5,173 nucleotides of DNA. Origin: an uncultured Lachnospiraceae bacterium (GTDB taxonomy: Bacteria > Bacillota > Clostridia > Lachnospirales > Lachnospiraceae). Shown in pieces: positions 4,087 through 5,173 of this stretch (within the stretch, counting starts at the first letter, position 1; each line of letters opens with the position of its first letter). Below the pieces are notes generated by a model that was not told the origin of the DNA, searched no databases, and saw only the letters and a list, made by a program, of their open reading frames with translations. A program made the translations under genes and the position numbers. The stretch spans positions 1 to 5,173 of the forward strand of contig CAMWWJ010000238.1 of the NCBI GenBank assembly GCA_947177925.1, written 5' to 3'.

Positions 4087-5064
4087 ATGAGCCTTGTATC
4101 AGACCTAAAAGAAAAAATATATTCCGGAGAAGAAATCACCCGGAAAGAGGCAATAAAACTATTAGAGGAACCTTTAGAAGAATTAGCCAATGCAGCAGAC
4201 GAAATACGCTCTAAATTTTGCGGCAATGCTTTTGACATGTGCACCATCATCAACGGTAAATGCGGAAAATGTTCCGAAGACTGTAAATACTGCGCCCAAA
4301 GCGCCCACTATCATACAGCATGTGAAGAGTCTTACCCCTTATTGTCCACGGAGGAGCTATTGGAGCAGGCAAAGCAGAATGAGGAACGGGGAGTGTTGCG
4401 TTATTCTATCGTAACCTCGGGCAAACGTTTATCAGACAGGGAAATCGACCAGGTATGTGAAAGCATTCGTGAAATCAAAAGAAAGACCAATATTCAAGTA
4501 TGTGTTTCCTTTGGCTTGTTAAATGAGGAACAGTTTAGAAAAATCAAGGAAGCTGGAGCCTCTCGTGTCCACTGTAATCTGGAAGCTTCCAAGAGCTTTT
4601 TTCCACAGGTGTGCACGACCCATACCTATGAAGAAAAGGTGGAAACCTTAAAGGCGGCAAAACGTGCCGGCTTGTCCGTCTGCTCCGGAGGAATCATGGG
4701 GCTTGGCGAAACCATGGAAGACCGTATTGACATGGCCATTGATATAAGGGAATTGGGAGTAAAGTCCATTCCGGTCAATCTGCTGAATCCCATCCCCGGC
4801 ACCCCTTACGAGAAGAAGCGGGTCCTGACTAACGATGAGCTTTGCAGAATCGTAGCCATTTATCGATTCCTTATCCCGGACGGTTTTATCCGCCTTGCCG
4901 GAGGAAGGGGAATTGTGGGAGACCGGGGAGAAAAATGCTTTCAAAGCGGCGCCAATGCGGCTATTTCTGGAGACATGCTTACCACAGCGGGCATTACGGT
5001 GGAAACGGATATGAAATTATTGAAGGATTTAAATTTTGAGGTAAGACTTATTAGGAAAAAGTGA
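4087..5064 (+). CDS. bioB: biotin synthase BioB, probably the anaerobe (Type II) form
   Basis: BioB inserts sulfur into dethiobiotin to make biotin, the last step of the pathway, in the cytosol. The 325-residue product has the usual length. CSEDCKYC gives the radical SAM CX3CX2C motif (C62, C66, C69), followed by AQSAHYHT. Family landmarks include VHCNLEASKSFFP (161-173), VCSGGIMGLGET (198-209), NLLNPIPGTP (231-240) and IRLAGGRG (268-275). Of the E. coli 2Fe-2S ligands, Cys128 and Cys188 match C139 and C199, and the arginine of the AGR segment matches R274. Cys97 is replaced: R-F-C reads R-Y-S107. Extra cysteines C45, C52 and C59 precede the SAM motif. This pattern fits the Type II enzymes of strict anaerobes, which I recall use a 4Fe-5S auxiliary cluster. 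ATG 4087, 6 nt after AAAGGAGAGG, is the start; an in-frame TTG at 4027 is part of the promoter. No other bio gene is visible, and a terminator follows. Confidence 0.95.
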   Translation: MSLVSDLKEKIYSGEEITRKEAIKLLEEPLEELANAADEIRSKFCGNAFDMCTIINGKCGKCSEDCKYCAQSAHYHTACEESYPLLSTEELLEQAKQNEERGVLRYSIVTSGKRLSDREIDQVCESIREIKRKTNIQVCVSFGLLNEEQFRKIKEAGASRVHCNLEASKSFFPQVCTTHTYEEKVETLKAAKRAGLSVCSGGIMGLGETMEDRIDMAIDIRELGVKSIPVNLLNPIPGTPYEKKRVLTNDELCRIVAIYRFLIPDGFIRLAGGRGIVGDRGEKCFQSGANAAISGDMLTTAGITVETDMKLLKDLNFEVRLIRKK

Positions 5065-5087
5065 TTTGAGGAAATGGTAGCTTTTTT

Positions 5088-5136
5088 CGGCGGTATGCTG
5101 CCCTCTCTGTGGGGAGAAGCATACCGCCGTTTGTTG
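5088..5136 (+). terminator. Rho-independent terminator after bioB
   Basis: CGGCGGTATGCT (5088-5099) and AGCATACCGCCG (5118-5129) form a perfect 12-bp GC-rich stem with an 18-nt loop that may pair further (CTCT with GGAG). A T-rich but imperfect run, TTTGTTGT (5130-5137), follows. It begins 24 nt after the bioB stop. The T6 run to the left of the stem would be A6 on the minus strand, which does not help termination in that direction. The remaining bases to the window end show nothing. Confidence 0.85.
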
Positions 5137-5173
5137 TCAGTCACCTTTTTACGATATGTACATAGTTCATTAC

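Noticed and set aside
482..5144. Several minus-strand open frames of 65-158 codons opposite the genes
   Set aside because: Each lies opposite a well-supported gene or spacer, shows no family motif and lacks a clear ribosome site. They are reading-frame shadows.

Overview
The window looks like chromosomal DNA of an anaerobic, low-GC Firmicute, most likely Lachnospiraceae or a related Clostridia. The grounds are AT-rich spacers with strong AGGAGG-type ribosome sites, a biotin synthase of the anaerobe type, and small families (DUF6434 with a SAP domain, DUF6774) that I know mainly from gut Clostridia. All genes I accept lie on the plus strand. I see no rRNA, tRNA, CRISPR array, insertion sequence or attachment site.

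Layout. (1) The left edge holds the C-terminal end of a MATE-type multidrug exporter. (2) Bases 239-2371 hold three genes in a row: a compact ABC/RecF-like ATPase (COG3910 type), a cysteine-free MGMT-fold protein of the alkyltransferase-like kind, and a radical SAM protein related to spore photoproduct lyase (SPL). The last two are 15 nt apart and are surely co-transcribed. (3) Bases 2372-2680 are a spacer with two doubtful micro-ORFs and, at its right end, a good promoter with a palindrome across its -10. (4) A SAP-domain/DUF6434 protein follows. (5) A compact unit of three tiny genes (3333-3821) has its own promoter: a two-helix membrane protein, a 37-residue peptide and a DUF6774 protein. 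The second overlaps the first by 11 nt and the third by an ATGA. (6) A biotin-synthase gene follows, with two TTGACA promoters, a BirA-type biotin operator between and across them, and a terminator directly after the stop, so bioB appears to be a single-gene unit.

How the parts may work together. The ATPase, alkyltransferase-like and SPL-like genes suggest a DNA-lesion recognition or processing module. Family membership is clear for all three, but the joint function is inference. The MGMT-fold protein cannot carry out cysteine alkyl transfer, and the radical SAM protein seems to lack the hydrogen-donor cysteine of true SPL, so neither should be annotated as the classical repair enzyme. The clearest regulatory circuit is at bioB: biotin-loaded BirA would bind 4003-4033, covering the -35 of the proximal promoter and lying just downstream of the start of the distal one. 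BioB has Ser where the E. coli enzyme has the 2Fe-2S ligand Cys97, and carries extra N-terminal cysteines. This fits the anaerobe 'Type II' enzymes with a different auxiliary Fe-S cluster.
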